A stretch of 64,000 nucleotides of DNA from Cesiribacter sp. SM1 (GTDB lineage Bacteria > Bacteroidota > Bacteroidia > Cytophagales > Cyclobacteriaceae), in contig NZ_JAHXBU010000043.1 in NCBI RefSeq assembly GCF_020178975.1, positions 124,001 through 188,000 on the forward strand, written 5' to 3'. This document shows, one piece after another, positions 39,000 to 47,700 of the stretch (position 1 is its first letter; the number at the start of each line of letters is the position of its first letter). Both the position numbers and the translations under genes were made by a program. Under the pieces are notes generated by a model. That model was not told the origin of the DNA, ran no database searches, and was given only the letters and a program-made list of their open reading frames with translations.

Positions 39000-40862
39000 A
39001 TGTCCATACCGCTTTCAGTCGTTATTTTAACTTACAATGAAGCCTCATCTGTTGCCGAGGCCATAGAAAGTGTATTATGGGCAGATGAGGTACTGATTGT
39101 AGATTCGTACAGCAATGATAATACCCTGGACATTGCCAGTGAGTACAATGTTCGAATCCTGCAGCATAAGTTCGAGAACTACAGTAAACAAAGAAACTGG
39201 GCAATTGAGCAGGCAAAGCACAACTGGATTTTTATGCTTGATGCCGATGAAAGGATTTGCTCTTCCCTGAAAGAAGAGATGGTTTCTTTACTGCAGACCT
39301 CTCCTCCTTTTCCGGCCTACCAGGTAAAACGCCACAATTACCTCATGGGCAAACGCATTCGGTACAGTGGCTGGCAAAACGACTGGGTTACGCGTCTGTT
39401 CGATCGCAGGCGTGCAGGCTATGGCAAAAAAGCGGTACATGAAAGCCTTTTGGTAGAGGGTAAAACAGGGAACCTGAAAAACCCTATGTCCCACTATACC
39501 TATAAAAACCTGGAGACTTTCCTGGAAAAACATAATGAGTACAGTAAAGCCTCTGCCGAAGATCTGGCAGCCCGGGGAATAAGGGTCACCTACTACCATA
39601 TGCTGGTTAAACCGGCATTCCGTTTTTTCCGATCTTACATACTAAAACTGGGGTTTCTGGATGGAAAGGAGGGCCTTTTTATTGCCAGCCTTTACGGCTG
39701 GCATGTGTATTTACGCTATGTAAAGGCCTGGCGATTGAGAAGGAGGGAATATGAAAACAGGCCGCTGAAAGTGCTGCACCTAAGCAGCGAAACCTCCTGG
39801 CGGGGTGGTGAACAGCAAATTGCTTACCTCATAGAAGAATTAGCAGCTCTGGGTGTTGAGAACATAGTGGCTTGCCAAAAAGGCTCTCCATTCGAGGCAT
39901 ACTGCCGGGATAAGGGTATCAAATATTTTAGCCTGTCGTTCAGAAATTCCCTTGATCTTAAAACAGCCCTGAGTGTAAAGCAGATCTGCAGAAGTGAACA
40001 TGTAGACCTGGTGCATATTCACAGCTCCAAATCACATGGTATTGCTATTATGGCAGATATTATTGGTAACGATCTACAGCTCATTCTCAGCAGGCGTGTT
40101 GATTTCCCCCCCAAGACAAACTTTTTTACCAGCCACAAATATAACTACCCGCACATCAGGCGTATTCTTTGTGTTTCGGAGGCTATTCGCCAGGTAATGC
40201 TGCCCCATATAGATGAAAAAGACAAGCTCTATACGGTATACAGCGGCATTGATCTGCAGAAATTCAGCAGGGAGCAGTCTACAAACTTTTTACGCAGCAA
40301 ATGGGGCATTCCGCAGGATAAGCTGTTGGTGGGAAACATTTCGGCCATTGCCCCGCATAAAGATTATTTTACGTTTGTGGATACCGCGGAAGAACTACTG
40401 AAGCGGAAACTACCCATTGCCTTTTTTATTATAGGTTCCGGCCCCGAAGAACGCACAATCAAAGCCTATGTAGAGGAGAAAGGACTGCAGGAGCATATCA
40501 TCTTTCCCGGATTTCTGAACAACATTCCGCAAATACTCCCGGAGCTCGATATTTTCCTGATGACCTCAGAGACAGAAGGGCTGGGCACTACTTTGCTTGA
40601 TGCCTTTGCTGCAAAAGTACCTGTGGTTGCCACCAGAGCCGGGGGCATTCCGGAAATTGTGCGCCACGAACAAACAGGCTTAACAGCAGCCGTAAAGGAT
40701 GTGCAGGGCCTGGCCGATGGCGTAGAGCGCCTTGTAAAGCAGGAGGCGTACCGGAAACAGCTTAGCGAACAGGCCTATGTTTTTGTTAAATCTTTCGATA
40801 AAAAACAAACCGCCCTGCAAACGCTTGCCCATTACAGGCAGGTACTGCAAGAGAAACAGTAG
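39000..40862 (+). CDS. Two-domain glycosyltransferase, GT2 fused to GT4
   Basis: Residues 1-250 are a GT-A family 2 glycosyltransferase of the LPS core type (SVVILTYNEASSVAEAIESV, then DADERI with the DxD-like Asp81 and Asp83). Residues 256-620 are a GT-B family 4 enzyme (KVLHLSSETSWRGGEQQIAY at the start, and SETEGLGTTLLDAFAAKVPV near residue 525). A short basic linker (RLRRREYENRP) joins them. Predicted role: adding two sugars to a surface glycan such as LPS core; donors and acceptor are unknown. There are no neighbouring glycan genes, and rarA converges from the right. Confidence 0.88.
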   Translation: MSIPLSVVILTYNEASSVAEAIESVLWADEVLIVDSYSNDNTLDIASEYNVRILQHKFENYSKQRNWAIEQAKHNWIFMLDADERICSSLKEEMVSLLQTSPPFPAYQVKRHNYLMGKRIRYSGWQNDWVTRLFDRRRAGYGKKAVHESLLVEGKTGNLKNPMSHYTYKNLETFLEKHNEYSKASAEDLAARGIRVTYYHMLVKPAFRFFRSYILKLGFLDGKEGLFIASLYGWHVYLRYVKAWRLRRREYENRPLKVLHLSSETSWRGGEQQIAYLIEELAALGVENIVACQKGSPFEAYCRDKGIKYFSLSFRNSLDLKTALSVKQICRSEHVDLVHIHSSKSHGIAIMADIIGNDLQLILSRRVDFPPKTNFFTSHKYNYPHIRRILCVSEAIRQVMLPHIDEKDKLYTVYSGIDLQKFSREQSTNFLRSKWGIPQDKLLVGNISAIAPHKDYFTFVDTAEELLKRKLPIAFFIIGSGPEERTIKAYVEEKGLQEHIIFPGFLNNIPQILPELDIFLMTSETEGLGTTLLDAFAAKVPVVATRAGGIPEIVRHEQTGLTAAVKDVQGLADGVERLVKQEAYRKQLSEQAYVFVKSFDKKQTALQTLAHYRQVLQEKQ

Positions 40863-40899
40863 CAAGAGCCTTGCTGCTCAGCTATCTGACTGCGGAGCC

Positions 40900-42183
40900 T
40901 TAGTAGCCGTACTTTTCCTTCCAGAGTGCCCGCAGCTTCTGGCGCATTTCATGCTCACGGGCGTTCTGCCCGGGCTCATACAGCTTAGTTCCCTTTAGTT
41001 CATCGGGCAGGTACTCCTGGCTGGCAAAATTCTGCTCATAATCATGGGCATACTGGTAGCCCTTGCCATAGCCCTGGTCTTTCATGAGCTTAGTAGGTGC
41101 ATTGCGCAGGTAGAGGGGAATGGGCAGATCACCGGTTTTTTGCACCAGCTGCCGTGCCTCCTTAATGGCTTTGTAGCTGGCATTGCTTTTGGCAGAGCAG
41201 GCCAGGTATACCGCACACTGCGAGAGAATAATTTCCGCCTCTGGGTAGCCAATTACCGTTACTGCCTGAAAGGTGTTGGTAGCAATTACCAGTGCCGTGG
41301 GGTTGGCATTTCCAATATCTTCCGAAGCAAGAATCAACAATCTGCGGGCAATGAATTTAACATCTTCGCCCCCATCAATCATACGCGCCAGGTAGTAGAC
41401 GGCCGCATTGGGATCACTGCCACGGATTGATTTGATAAAGGCTGAAATAATATCGTAGTGCTGTTCTCCGCTTTTATCGTAGCGCGAGAGGCGCTGCTGC
41501 GATACGGCAACCACATCCTCATCTTTTATCTTCTTTTTGCTGGGCGGCAGGCTGTCGGCGGTAAGCTCCAGCAGGTTGAGTAACCTGCGGGCATCGCCGC
41601 CGCTAAGCCTGATGAGGGCATCCCACTCACCTACCTCCAGCTTACGGGGAGCCAGCTTTTTGTCTTCCTGCAGGGCACGCTGCACCAAACCCTTGAGGTC
41701 TTCTATCTCCAGCGGCTTTAATACATATACCTGACAGCGGCTAAGGAGTGCCTGGTTTACCTCGAAGCTGGGGTTTTCTGTAGTGGCACCTACAAGGGTA
41801 ATGATACCCCTTTCTACAGCTGCCAGCAGGGCATCCTGCTGACTTTTATTAAAGCGGTGTACCTCATCAATAAAAAGAATGGTGCGACTGCGGTTCTTAG
41901 CTTTTTCAATTACTTCACGCACCTCCTTCACCCCGCTGCTGATGGCACTTAGCGTAAAAAAGGCAGCATCGGTATAGTTGGCAACTAAGCTGGCCAGTGT
42001 TGTTTTGCCTACGCCGGGAGGGCCCCAGAAAATCATGCTGGGTACCTGGCCAGCCTCTATCAGCTTCCGCAGGGCTGCCTCCTGCCCCAGCAGGTGGGAC
42101 TGGCCGACTACTTCATCAATGCGCTGCGGACGCATACGTTCTGCCAGCGGGGCCTGTGTGGAGGTTTGATCAAACAGATTCAT
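40900..42183 (-). CDS. rarA: Replication-associated recombination protein A (AAA+ ATPase)
   Basis: RarA (MgsA) is a clamp-loader-like ATPase that acts at stalled replication forks. The 427-aa protein has Walker [10 protein letters not shown] (residues 54-62), Walker [10 protein letters not shown] (Asp106, Glu107), sensor-1 GATTENPSF and the C-terminal tetramerisation domain ending [11 protein letters not shown] near-consensus box (TACCTTTA, 42188-42195, minus) ends 4 nt before the ATG. It converges with the glycosyltransferase gene. Confidence 0.95.
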   Translation of the reverse strand: MNLFDQTSTQAPLAERMRPQRIDEVVGQSHLLGQEAALRKLIEAGQVPSMIFWGPPGVGKTTLASLVANYTDAAFFTLSAISSGVKEVREVIEKAKNRSRTILFIDEVHRFNKSQQDALLAAVERGIITLVGATTENPSFEVNQALLSRCQVYVLKPLEIEDLKGLVQRALQEDKKLAPRKLEVGEWDALIRLSGGDARRLLNLLELTADSLPPSKKKIKDEDVVAVSQQRLSRYDKSGEQHYDIISAFIKSIRGSDPNAAVYYLARMIDGGEDVKFIARRLLILASEDIGNANPTALVIATNTFQAVTVIGYPEAEIILSQCAVYLACSAKSNASYKAIKEARQLVQKTGDLPIPLYLRNAPTKLMKDQGYGKGYQYAHDYEQNFASQEYLPDELKGTKLYEPGQNAREHEMRQKLRALWKEKYGY

Positions 42184-42386
42184 GGATTAAAGGTAGTAAT
42201 CTGCCAGTAAAAATAGTAGTTGCCTGAAAATTGCGGGAAAATGTATAGGGCATGTGGTGATGGTAATATGGTATATCGTGTATGGAAGAATGGCCCTGCA
42301 GTTGCTATTGTAGCTGTTCCTCACCAACACTGCATACACTGTTTCTATTGCAGCATTCTGCAGCAGTTGGTAAACTAATTTAGGCC

Positions 42387-42394
42387 TACCTTTG
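42387..42394 (+). promoter_or_regulatory. Promoter -7 box directly before the EamA gene
   Basis: TACCTTTG with a TTG 17 nt upstream (42367-42369). The box ends 4 nt before the ATG at 42399, so transcription would begin at or next to the start codon. Confidence 0.65.
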
Positions 42395-42398
42395 CGGC

Positions 42399-43271
42399 AT
42401 GCAAAAATATCAGGTTCACGGGGCACTTACGGCCGTGGGCGTAATTTACGGGATCAACTACAGCATTGCCAAAGAGGTAATGCCACATTACATACAACCC
42501 TTTGGTTTTACCCTGCTCCGGGTTGGTGCTGCCACTTTTCTATTCTGGTGTTACCACTTCATCTATGGCGGAGAGCCCATAGCACTTAAGAAGAACCTGC
42601 CCCGGCTACTGCTGTGTGCGCTTCTTGGCGTTTCTGCAAACCAGCTGTTCTTCCTGGCAGGCCTTAACCTCACATCTCCTATCAATGCAGCCCTCATCAT
42701 GACGGTTACACCGGTGCTGGTACTCCTGTGTTCTGCCCTCCTGCTAAGGGAGCGTGTTACAACAAAAAAAGCCCTGGGCATTGGGCTTGGCCTCACAGGT
42801 GCGGTATTACTGGTGCTCCAGCAGGGAGAAAGTACTGCACAGGGAGGACTGTTAGGCGACCTGCTCATATTTCTGAATGCCACCTCTTATGGCCTGTACC
42901 TGGTGCTGGTGCGGCCGCTGATGCAGCACTACAAAGCTGCAACCATTGTAAAATGGATTTTCCTGTTTGGCTTCTTTATGGTGCTGCCTTTTGGCTGGCA
43001 GGAGTTCACCAGCACCAGCTGGCAAAGCATACCACCCATCATCTGGCTGGCCATTGTGTATGTGGTGGTGTTTACCACTTTTGTTGCCTATATGCTCAAT
43101 GCCTGGACCCTCCGCTATGTAAACTCATCAGTGGTGGGCATCTACATTTACCTGCAGCCAATCTTCGCTACCCTTACCGCTATACTGCTGGGGCAGGACC
43201 AGCTGACTCTAGAAAAATTACTATTCAGCATGCTGATTTTTTCAGGTGTATATCTTGTTAGCCGCAAATAG
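42399..43271 (+). CDS. EamA/DMT-family transporter
   Basis: The 290-aa protein has about ten hydrophobic segments in two repeats of the EamA fold (e.g. GALTAVGVIYGINYSIAKEV, then PINAALIMTVTPVLVLLCSA). The family exports amino acids, metabolites or other small molecules; the substrate here is unknown. The start at 42399 is forced because the next Met (residue 28) would remove the first membrane segment, yet it leaves only 4 nt after the promoter box. It has no terminator with a U-tract; a probable sRNA gene lies downstream. Confidence 0.9.
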   Translation: MQKYQVHGALTAVGVIYGINYSIAKEVMPHYIQPFGFTLLRVGAATFLFWCYHFIYGGEPIALKKNLPRLLLCALLGVSANQLFFLAGLNLTSPINAALIMTVTPVLVLLCSALLLRERVTTKKALGIGLGLTGAVLLVLQQGESTAQGGLLGDLLIFLNATSYGLYLVLVRPLMQHYKAATIVKWIFLFGFFMVLPFGWQEFTSTSWQSIPPIIWLAIVYVVVFTTFVAYMLNAWTLRYVNSSVVGIYIYLQPIFATLTAILLGQDQLTLEKLLFSMLIFSGVYLVSRK

Positions 43272-43273
43272 TT

Positions 43274-43295
43274 AAAAAAACGGCCTCTGAAGGCC
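43274..43295 (-). terminator. Weak terminator-like hairpin, minus strand
   Basis: A 5-bp stem GGCCT/AGGCC with a 4-nt loop and T7 on the minus strand. If used, it would end a transcript reading through from the threonine aldolase gene about 295 nt upstream. Confidence 0.35.
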
Positions 43296-43372
43296 CTGCA
43301 ATTCATTCACAACCGGCTTATAAATTACATTGTCGCAACAATGAAAAAATTAAATATATTTTAGTGATATTA

Positions 43373-43402
43373 TTGATTATCACATAATTCTGCGTACATT
43401 TG
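43373..43402 (+). promoter_or_regulatory. Promoter for the predicted sRNA
   Basis: TTG (43373-43375), a spacer of exactly 19 nt, and TACATTTG (43395-43402) match the Bacteroidota consensus. No ORF follows. Confidence 0.65.
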
Positions 43403-43407
43403 AAATA

Positions 43408-43577
43408 CAGAGCTGCCAATAAAGTTAATTTTTTAGACTAAACATTACATAATTTTTTAATATTTGTTGGTTTATTTGCGGGTTAATAAATTTTTCGGCA
43501 GTACTCCATAACAGGTTGAGCATTTTTTCCTTCTCTCACAAGAATTTTTTAAATGCAGCTCAACCTGTTATTTTTTT
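43408..43577 (+). ncRNA. Predicted small RNA (about 170 nt)
   Basis: The interval runs from the expected start of the promoter at 43373-43402 to the T-run of the terminator at 43508-43577. It is A/T-rich, with no usable ORF. The 5' end (GCTGCC) can pair with a later GGCAG near 43497-43501, so the RNA may fold as a long hairpin followed by the terminator. It resembles no RNA family I can name; a 6S-like RNA is possible on length alone. Ends are estimated. Confidence 0.5.
43508..43577 (+). terminator. Large terminator ending the predicted sRNA
   Basis: Perfect 14-nt arms ATAACAGGTTGAGC (43508-43521) and its complement (43558-43571) enclose a 36-nt loop and are followed by T7. The opposite strand has no T-tract, so it works only for plus-strand RNA. 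Confidence 0.65.
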
Positions 43578-43588
43578 GCCTTTTTAAA

Positions 43589-44617
43589 TTAGAAACGGAG
43601 CTGTTCCAGAATCTTCAAAAGCCTTTCCAGCTTTTCATCAGTAAACTCCAGGTGCGTAACCATACGTATACTGGCAGGGCCAAATGCTGCCGCTTTCACA
43701 CCTTCCTGAAGCAACTTTTCCAGTACCTGCGGAACACTGCATCCTTGCAGATCAAATAAAACAATATTGGTATCTACCGGCGCCACCTGCGCTACCCAGG
43801 GTAACTGCGCCAGGGTTTCACCAAGCCGGCGTGCACGTACATGGTCTTCCCGCAGGCGTTCAACATGGTGCTCCAGTGCATACAAACCAGCTGCTGCCAG
43901 GTAACCAGCCTGCCGCATACCGCCACCCATAGCTTTTCTGATGCGCAGCGCTTTTTTAATATGCTCCCTGCTGCCCAGCAACACAGAACCAACGGGGGCT
44001 CCCAGGCCTTTGCTCAGGCAAACCGATATGGTGGTAAAATAGCGTCCGTATTCGCGAGAATCCTCTCCTGTTTCTACCAGGGCATTGAACACACGCGCTC
44101 CATCGAGGTGCAGCGGAATCTGCCGCTCACTGCACACCTTATAAATGGCTGCTATCTGATCCAGGGTGTAAATACTGCCCCCTCCCTTGTTCATGGTATT
44201 TTCCAGTGCCACCAGACTGGTTACCGGAAAATGAATATCATCGGGATTGATGTTGGCTACAACCGCTGCCGGATCCAGCCGCCCCCGGTCGCCAGGCAGT
44301 AAACGAACAGAGCAGCCAGAGTTAAAGGCAATGCCCCCGCCTTCGTACACATAAATGTGTGCATTTGCCGCACATATCACCTCATGCCCGGGTTGGGTAA
44401 GAACCTTAATGGCAATCTGGTTCGTCATGGTACCAGAGGGGCAAAACAAGCCGGCCTCCATGCCAAATCTTTTGGCTGTAGCTTCTTCCAGAGCCTTAAC
44501 AGTAGGGTCTTCGCCCCATACATCGTCTCCAACCTCGGCAGCCATCATGGCCTGCAGCATGGCAGGAGTTGGCCTGGTTATGGTATCGCTTCTAAGATCA
44601 ATTATTTCTTTTTGCAT
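43589..44617 (-). CDS. ltaE: Low-specificity L-threonine aldolase
   Basis: The PLP enzyme splits threonine or allo-threonine to glycine and acetaldehyde. From the ATG at 44617 (MQKEIIDLRSDTITRPTPAM) it has 342 aa, with His87 (stacks on PLP), Asp172 in LHLDGARV and the PLP Lys203 in VCLSKGLGAPVG. An in-frame GTG at 44662 would start upstream of the promoter box and was rejected. The -7 box ends 3 nt before the ATG, so the mRNA is probably leaderless. A beta-eliminating lyase of the same fold is the alternative call. Confidence 0.9.
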   Translation of the reverse strand: MQKEIIDLRSDTITRPTPAMLQAMMAAEVGDDVWGEDPTVKALEEATAKRFGMEAGLFCPSGTMTNQIAIKVLTQPGHEVICAANAHIYVYEGGGIAFNSGCSVRLLPGDRGRLDPAAVVANINPDDIHFPVTSLVALENTMNKGGGSIYTLDQIAAIYKVCSERQIPLHLDGARVFNALVETGEDSREYGRYFTTISVCLSKGLGAPVGSVLLGSREHIKKALRIRKAMGGGMRQAGYLAAAGLYALEHHVERLREDHVRARRLGETLAQLPWVAQVAPVDTNIVLFDLQGCSVPQVLEKLLQEGVKAAAFGPASIRMVTHLEFTDEKLERLLKILEQLRF

Positions 44618-44620
44618 CCT

Positions 44621-44628
44621 CAAAAGTA
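44621..44628 (-). promoter_or_regulatory. Promoter -7 box directly before ltaE
   Basis: Minus-strand TACTTTTG with a TTG 21 nt upstream. Only AGG separates it from the ATG at 44617. Confidence 0.65.
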
Positions 44629-44662
44629 GGGCCTTAGCACCGGCACTGCCAAGTTCCTGCAC

Positions 44663-44688
44663 AAAAAAAAGCCGGCAATGGCCGGCTT
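44663..44688 (-). terminator. Intrinsic terminator of the TPR-protein gene
   Basis: Minus-strand 8-bp stem (AAGCCGGC and GCCGGCTT) with a 4-nt loop, followed by T8. It lies 19 nt after the stop of the TPR gene and just upstream of the ltaE promoter. Confidence 0.85.
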
Positions 44689-44707
44689 GATATAATTGGT
44701 ATAAAGT

Positions 44708-47700
44708 TTAGTTGCTTTTACAATGCTGATTCAGGTAGAATTTGGCTTTGCTGTCGCCCTTGCCCGAGGCCTCTACCCAGTCGGTACAGGCACCCTCCCG
44801 GTCTCCCAGCTGAAATTTCACATACCCCCTGTTCCTGGTGTATTCCGGCTGAGTGGAATCGATTTTCAAAGCACGTGTAAAATCGTTAAAGGCAGCCTCC
44901 CATTTTTCCATACCCATTTGCGCATTTCCCCTTAAAAAGTAGGCACCATGGTCGTTAGGATTTAACTCCAGCACTTTGGTATAATCTTCTACGGCACCGG
45001 CAAAGCTTTTTTCAGAATTGCGAATGGTACCCCGGTTGTAATAGGCATTGGTATCGCTGGGGTTGAGCTTGATTACACGATCTAGATCGGCCATGGCCAG
45101 GCGGTTCTGCTGCATCATCAGGTACAGCTGTGATCGCTTTTTATAAGAGGCCAGCTGCTTATCGTCTATCAGAATTGACTGGGTAAAGCTTCCCAAGGCA
45201 TCCTGATATTCATTTACCTCCAGCTGCGCATAGCCCATCTTATAATACAAATCAGCATTTTTCACTCCTTTATCAATAGAACGCTGAAAATAGTCGATTG
45301 ATTTATCCCACTGCTTGTCCTTAAAGCTGATATCTGCCATCAGGTTAAGGGTTTCAGGGGCAGGCTCTTCCAACTGCTCCAGTTCTCTTAGGTCGGCGAA
45401 AGCTTTCTGCGAATCGCCTTTTTCGTAATAAGCCAGGCCGCGGTTGTAGAGGGCTTTGGTATAGCCTTTATCCAGCGCAAGGGCTGCCGTATAATCGGTA
45501 ATGGCACCATCATATTGCTTTAGATTAAATTTGGCCTTGCCCCTGTTGTTGAGCACTACCTTATCACTTACGCCCAACTGTACGGCTTTATCATAATCTG
45601 CTATTGCTTCGGCATAAGCATCTTTGCGGAAGTAGGTATTTGCCCGCTGCGTGTAGGCATCGGCATAGTCTGGCTTCAGGCGAATGGCCTCGCTGAAGTC
45701 TGCAAGGGCCGCCTCCAGATCTTTGGCTTCATAGAGCGCATGGCCACGGTGATGGTAAGCAGCAGCATCTTTTGCTCCTTTGGCAATAGCTTTGTCGAGA
45801 TCTTCCTTAGCAGCAGCAAGCTCTTTTGTTTCGTATCGGCTAATGCCACGGCTTAACCAGATCTGCATATCGTCTGCTCCTCCCTGGATTGCCCTGTTAA
45901 GATCTGGCAGGGCCTCTGTATACTGCTTCAGGAAGTACCTGGAATTGCCCCGGGCTGCGAACACCTCATTTTCAGCTGCACCGGCAGTTACTGCTTTATC
46001 CAGTGTAGCTACTGCATCGGCATAGGCTCCTGCCTTATACTGGCACAATCCCAGGGCACTTAATACTTCTTTGCTGTTTTCGCCCAGGCTTACTGCCTTC
46101 TGCAGGTCTGGCTGTGCACCCGCAGCATCGCCTGCTGCAAACTTCAGGAGCCCCCTGCCTGCATAGGCTTTGGCAAATTCAGCATCAAGGGCAATGGCTT
46201 TGCTATAATCAGCCACTGCTGCATCGTTTTGCTTTAGCTGCTGGCGTGCTCTGCCTCGTGCATAATAAAGTGCTGCTGTTTTAACGCCTTTTGCCTCGGC
46301 ACCCTCAAAGGCTTTGATGGCTTCTGCTGGTTTTTCAAGCGCAACATAAGCATTGCCCAGCTTTAGCATCAGCTCTCCATTACCTGCTGCAGTAGCAGCA
46401 ATCGCCTGCAGGTCGGCAGCAGCAGCACTCCATTCCTTTTGTTCATAGTATGCATTACCTCGCTGGGCCTGCTGCTCGGGGCTTAATGGCTTTATTTTTT
46501 CGCCAAGCTGCCAGTCGGCAATGGCAGCGCTATAGTTCTTTTGCTGGTAGTAGGCTTCGGCCCTGCCAGTATAGGCTTCTGCTGATTTATCACCCAGGTC
46601 AATGGCTTGTGTAAATTCCCGCTCGGCACTCTTATACTGCTGCTTTTCCAGCATGATCAAGCCCCTGTAGCGAAAGATCTTCTGATCTTTAACACCTTTG
46701 GCAATGGCTTTGTCCAGATAAGGAAGCGCCTGTTCTTTCTGCCCGCCCTCATATAAGCCCAGTGCCAGCATGCTGTAGAGCTCTGCCTCCTGCACGCCTG
46801 CCGCTTCGGCTTTTTGCAGGTCGGCAATGGCTTCTGTAGTTTTCTTCTGGCTAAAGAGCGCTTTGCCGCGCAGCCAGTATGCTTCCTGCAGTCGACTATC
46901 CGCTTGTAGTGCTTTGTTCAAATCTGTAATGGCCGCTGCCGCGTTACCGGACAACAGCTGCGCTTTACCTCTTTTCAGGTAGAGGCCAGGATCGCTTGCT
47001 CCTGCAGCCAGGGCTTTGTCGAAATCTGCAATGGCCGGGGCATAGCGGCTGGCTGCCAGGTGCAGATCGCCGCGGGCAGCAAAGGTGGCAGCATCTTTAA
47101 CACCTCCTTCAATAGCTTTATCCAGGTCGGGGAATGCTTTATCGGCCTGCTGCTGGTGGTAATAGGCAAGCCCCCTGTAGGCAAGCAGTTGTGGTACGCT
47201 GCCACTGCGCAGGGCGATGGTAAGATTGTCTACCGCCTTAGACCAGTTTTTCTGATGATACTGTGCTGTTCCCAAACCGGTATGGATCTGTGCATCTCCT
47301 TTGCCGGCATTTACCACCGCTTCCAGGTCGGTGGCCGCAGCAGCCCAATCCTGCAGGGCCAGCCTGGCTTTCCCCCTGCCTGCAAAGAGGTCTTCTTTAT
47401 TATAACCTGCAGAACGGGCTTTATCGTAATAGCTGATGGCCTGCTGCCACTGCTGAAGCTCCAGAAAAGCGGTTGCGGCTTTGGCATGGGTATCGGCCTC
47501 TTTTTCGCCATTGGCAATGGCCTTTTCGTAGTCGGCGGCAGCTTCTTTCCATTGTTTTTGCTGATAGTAAGCATCTGCCCTGTTGAGATAGGCTTTGCCA
47601 TATTGTGGGTTCTGCTGAATGGCTTTGCCAAAATCGGCTATTGCACCAGCCAGTTGGTTCTGGAGCAGTTTAGCTTTGCCACGGTTGTTATAGAGCACTG

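Larger units (their letters stand above)
43272..43588. other. 317-bp gap between eamA and the threonine aldolase gene
   Basis: It contains a small minus-strand hairpin with T7 (43274-43295, GGCCT-TCAG-AGGCC), a perfect promoter and a large terminator described separately. The rest is A/T-rich with no ORF of useful length. Confidence 0.6.

Noticed and set aside
43553-43759. A 68-codon plus-strand ORF starting in the sRNA terminator
   Set aside because: Its ATG is inside the terminator stem-loop, and the rest overlaps ltaE in antisense.
44618-44662. GTG start at 44662 for the threonine aldolase
   Set aside because: The 15 extra residues lie upstream of and across the -7 box; the family starts at IDLRSDT.
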